DNA of 64,000 nt from Bradyrhizobium retamae (GTDB lineage: Bacteria; Pseudomonadota; Alphaproteobacteria; Rhizobiales; Xanthobacteraceae): contig NZ_LLYA01000159.1 of the NCBI RefSeq assembly GCF_001440415.1, positions 248,001 through 312,000 on the forward strand, given 5' to 3'. Every line of letters starts with the position of its first letter. Positions within the stretch are counted from its first letter, which is position 1. The notes below the pieces were generated by a model, which made no database searches, was not told where the DNA came from, and saw only the letters and a list, made by a program, of their open reading frames with translations. Below are positions 62,108-64,000 of the stretch, piece by piece. Both the position numbers and the translations under genes were made by a program.

Positions 62108-62228
62108 TAGCGTTTCCGAGCGAAGCATGCCCTCGGACTTGATCAGGGGGTGGATGCCGGTTCGCGTAAAGAAAACGCGTCAAAACAAGAAGGTAGAGGT
62201 TCGGTTCTGATTGATACAGGACCGAACT
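62108..62228. repeat. Dispersed repeat (family A), copy 2
   Basis: It shares with copy 1 GCGTTT-CGAGCGAA, GGTTCGCGTAAAGAAAACGC, GTCAAAACAAGAAGGTAGAG and the closing GGTTCGGTTCTG...CAGGACCGAAC hairpin, with a longer 5' part. It lies between the divergent hrcA and rph genes. Confidence 0.75.
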
Positions 62229-62323
62229 CTACCCCGAAACAAGGCAAAAACCCTTGCCGCTGCCCGCTCCCCCTCCTACAAGCACCGCGAACGAACTTTC
62301 GCTCGATTTTGGAAGGATTCCCC

Positions 62324-63037
62324 ATGCGGCCGAGCCGCCGTGCGCCCGATCAGTTGCGTCCCGTGTCGCTGGAACGCGGCGTGGTCAAATATGCCGAAGG
62401 TTCCTGCATGGTGAAGTTTGGCGACACCCAAGTGCTAGTCACGGCCACCCTGGAAGAACGGCTGCCGCCCTGGTTGAAGGGCCAGGGCCGCGGCTGGGTC
62501 ACCGCCGAATACGGCATGCTGCCGCGCGCCACATTAGAGCGTACCCGCCGCGAGGCCGCGGCAGGCAAGCAGGGCGGCCGCACCGTCGAAATCCAGCGGC
62601 TAATCGGCCGCTCCTTGCGCGCAGCCGTCGATCTCGAAGCGCTCGGCGAGCGCCAGATTACGGTCGATTGCGACGTGATCCAGGCCGATGGTGGCACCCG
62701 CACGGCCTCGATCACCGGCGCCTGGGTGGCGCTGGCCGACTGCATCGGTTGGATGAAGAACCGCAATATGCTGAAAGCCAACGTGCTGCGCGACAATGTC
62801 GCCGCGATCTCCTGCGGCATCTATCAGGGCACGCCGGTGCTCGACCTCGACTATGCCGAGGATTCCGAGGCCGAGACCGACGCCAATTTCGTCATGACCG
62901 GCGATGGCCGCATCATCGAGGTGCAGGGCACCGCCGAGAAGACACCGTTTTCGCAAGACGAGTTCCTGGCGCTGATGGAACTGGCCCGCAAGGGTGTCGC
63001 GCGTCTGGTGGACTTGCAGAAGCTGGCCGTCGCGTAG
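62324..63037 (+). CDS. rph: Ribonuclease PH
   Basis: This 237-residue phosphorolytic 3'-5' exonuclease trims tRNA and other RNA ends. Family segments seen are MRPSRRAPDQLRPVSLERG, YGMLPRATLERTRREA, the Q-G-G-R-T-V-E-I-Q-R-L-I-G-R-S-L-R-A patch, and CDVIQADGGTRTASITG. Length is normal. It begins the rph-rdgB-hemW run. An ATG-like ribosome site GGAAGGA lies upstream. Confidence 0.97.
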   Translation: MRPSRRAPDQLRPVSLERGVVKYAEGSCMVKFGDTQVLVTATLEERLPPWLKGQGRGWVTAEYGMLPRATLERTRREAAAGKQGGRTVEIQRLIGRSLRAAVDLEALGERQITVDCDVIQADGGTRTASITGAWVALADCIGWMKNRNMLKANVLRDNVAAISCGIYQGTPVLDLDYAEDSEAETDANFVMTGDGRIIEVQGTAEKTPFSQDEFLALMELARKGVARLVDLQKLAVA

Positions 63038-63048
63038 TCTGATCGCAC

Positions 63049-63678
63049 ATGCACCGTCGAATCACCGGCCGGCTCGTGATCGCGACCCACAATCCCGGCA
63101 AGCTCGCCGAGATGCAGGAATTGCTCGCGCCGCACGGGGTCGAGGCGGTTTCCGCAGGCGAGCTGGGTCTCGGTGAGCCTGAGGAAACCGGCCAGACGTT
63201 TCGGGCCAATGCCGCGATCAAGGCGATCGCGGCGGCGAAAGTCGCGCAATTGCCGGCCTTTGCCGATGATTCCGGTCTCGTCGTCGATGCGCTCGACGGC
63301 GCGCCCGGAATCTATTCGGCGCGCTGGGCCGGCGATGGCAAGGATTTCATGGCGGCGATGACCAGGATAGAGCGCCTGTTGCAGGAGCGCGGCGCGACCA
63401 CGCCCGACAAGCGAAGTGCGCATTTCGTCTCGGCCCTGTGCGTCGCCTGGCCCGATGGCCATCTCGAAGAGGTCGAGGCCCGCGCCGATGGAACCCTGGT
63501 CTGGCCGCCGCGCGGCACCGCCGGTTTTGGCTATGATCCGGTATTCCTGCCCGACGGGCACACGCGGACCTTTGGCGAGATGACTTCCATCGAAAAGCAC
63601 GGCCTGCCGCCGCTCGGGCTTGGCATGTCGCACCGGGCACGGGCCTTCGTCAAACTGGCGGAGATCTGCCTTGGCTAG
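63049..63678 (+). CDS. rdgB: RdgB/HAM1 non-canonical purine NTP pyrophosphatase
   Basis: This 209-residue housecleaning enzyme hydrolyses dITP and XTP to keep them out of DNA. Family motifs are ATHNPGKLAEM, FADDSGLVVDAL, GTAGFGYDPVF and MSHRARAF. It follows rph by 11 bases and overlaps hemW by eight bases. Confidence 0.96.
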   Translation: MHRRITGRLVIATHNPGKLAEMQELLAPHGVEAVSAGELGLGEPEETGQTFRANAAIKAIAAAKVAQLPAFADDSGLVVDALDGAPGIYSARWAGDGKDFMAAMTRIERLLQERGATTPDKRSAHFVSALCVAWPDGHLEEVEARADGTLVWPPRGTAGFGYDPVFLPDGHTRTFGEMTSIEKHGLPPLGLGMSHRARAFVKLAEICLG

Positions 63679-64000
63679 TCGCGAGCGACCCCGCCCCAAA
63701 GATGCCTTCGGCGTCTACGTGCACTGGCCGTTCTGCCTGTCGAAATGCCCCTATTGCGATTTCAACAGCCACGTCCGCCACGCACCGATCGACGAGAAAC
63801 GTTTTGCGCGCGCGTTTGCGCGTGAGATCGAAACAACTGCGGCGCGCGCACCGGCGCGGACCGTCACATCCATCTTTCTCGGTGGCGGCACGCCTTCCTT
63901 GATGCAGCCGCAGACCGTCGGCGCGATTTTGGATGCGATCGGAAAGCACTGGCGCGTGGCCGGCAATGTCGAGGTCACACTCGAAGCCAATCCGACCAGC
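63671..64000 (+). CDS. hemW: Radical-SAM heme chaperone HemW, 3'-truncated by window edge
   Basis: The first 110 codons are present. TTG at 63671 starts the frame, with GGAG 8 bases upstream, and overlaps the rdgB end by eight bases (CTTGGCTAG). The radical-SAM cluster motif is present as CLSKCPYCDF, after VYVHWPF. The GGGTPS motif of the family also appears. HemW inserts heme into respiratory proteins; older annotation as coproporphyrinogen oxidase is common. Confidence 0.93.
   Translation, partial: MASRERPRPKDAFGVYVHWPFCLSKCPYCDFNSHVRHAPIDEKRFARAFAREIETTAARAPARTVTSIFLGGGTPSLMQPQTVGAILDAIGKHWRVAGNVEVTLEANPTS

Overview
The window looks like chromosomal DNA of a Bradyrhizobium-type alphaproteobacterium (Rhizobiales). 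The evidence is high GC, gene orders typical of that group (rpoN-hpf-ptsN with lptB/lptA/lptC, dnaK-dnaJ, hrcA-grpE beside rph-rdgB-hemW), Ugp transport genes, a rhizobial PmtA-like methyltransferase, a ROSE-controlled small heat-shock gene, and several families of dispersed palindromic repeats. Genus is inferred from recollection of these families, not from a search. No CRISPR array, prophage or insertion sequence is visible.

Layout. 1-5.7 kb: end of a class III CoA-transferase gene, then ugpBAEC for glycerol-3-phosphate uptake. 5.7-8.4 kb: hsp20 with a sigma-32-like promoter and ROSE RNA thermometer, a DUF1150 gene, and a convergent chemoreceptor. 8.5-15.2 kb, minus strand: ptsN, hpf, rpoN, lptB, lptA, lptC and an RNase D-like exonuclease. 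15.4-22.9 kb: a small ribbon-helix-helix protein with a perfect palindrome upstream, tRNA-Leu(CAG), an NDUFA9-like epimerase, uppP, a GST, queG, a frameshifted NTF2-like gene, a hydrolase, and infC with an AUU start. 23.2-28.4 kb: rpmI, rplT, pheS, pheT and a TauE/SafE transporter.

28.5-37.5 kb: an ATP-pyrophosphatase/amine oxidase pair, a YiiX-like cysteine peptidase-fold protein, a TonB receptor divergent from nikR with a consensus NikR operator between them, and csoR divergent from a copper P-type ATPase with a palindromic operator between them. This is the metal-homeostasis section. 37.6-43.4 kb: HMG-CoA-lyase-like gene, EI24 membrane protein, nth, DUF2244, an Ada-like methyltransferase, gpmA and dapB.

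43.6-50.4 kb, all minus: a compact secretion locus reading RTX protein, type I secretion ATPase, membrane fusion protein, LuxR-type regulator and M23 peptidase. 50.8-53.0 kb: DUF1330, pyrF, FMN reductase and the PmtA-like methyltransferase. 53.2-56.6 kb: dnaJ and dnaK, with a strong match to the alphaproteobacterial RpoH promoter. 57-60.1 kb: a secreted hypothetical protein, an exported nicotinamidase, an AraC regulator and a VOC protein. 60.2-64 kb: grpE, hrcA, then rph, rdgB and the start of hemW.

The heat-shock genes are controlled at several levels here: RpoH-like promoters (hsp20, dnaK), an RNA thermometer (hsp20) and the HrcA repressor. The most distinctive accessory content is the RTX/T1SS/LuxR/M23 locus and the two divergent metal regulons with readable operators.
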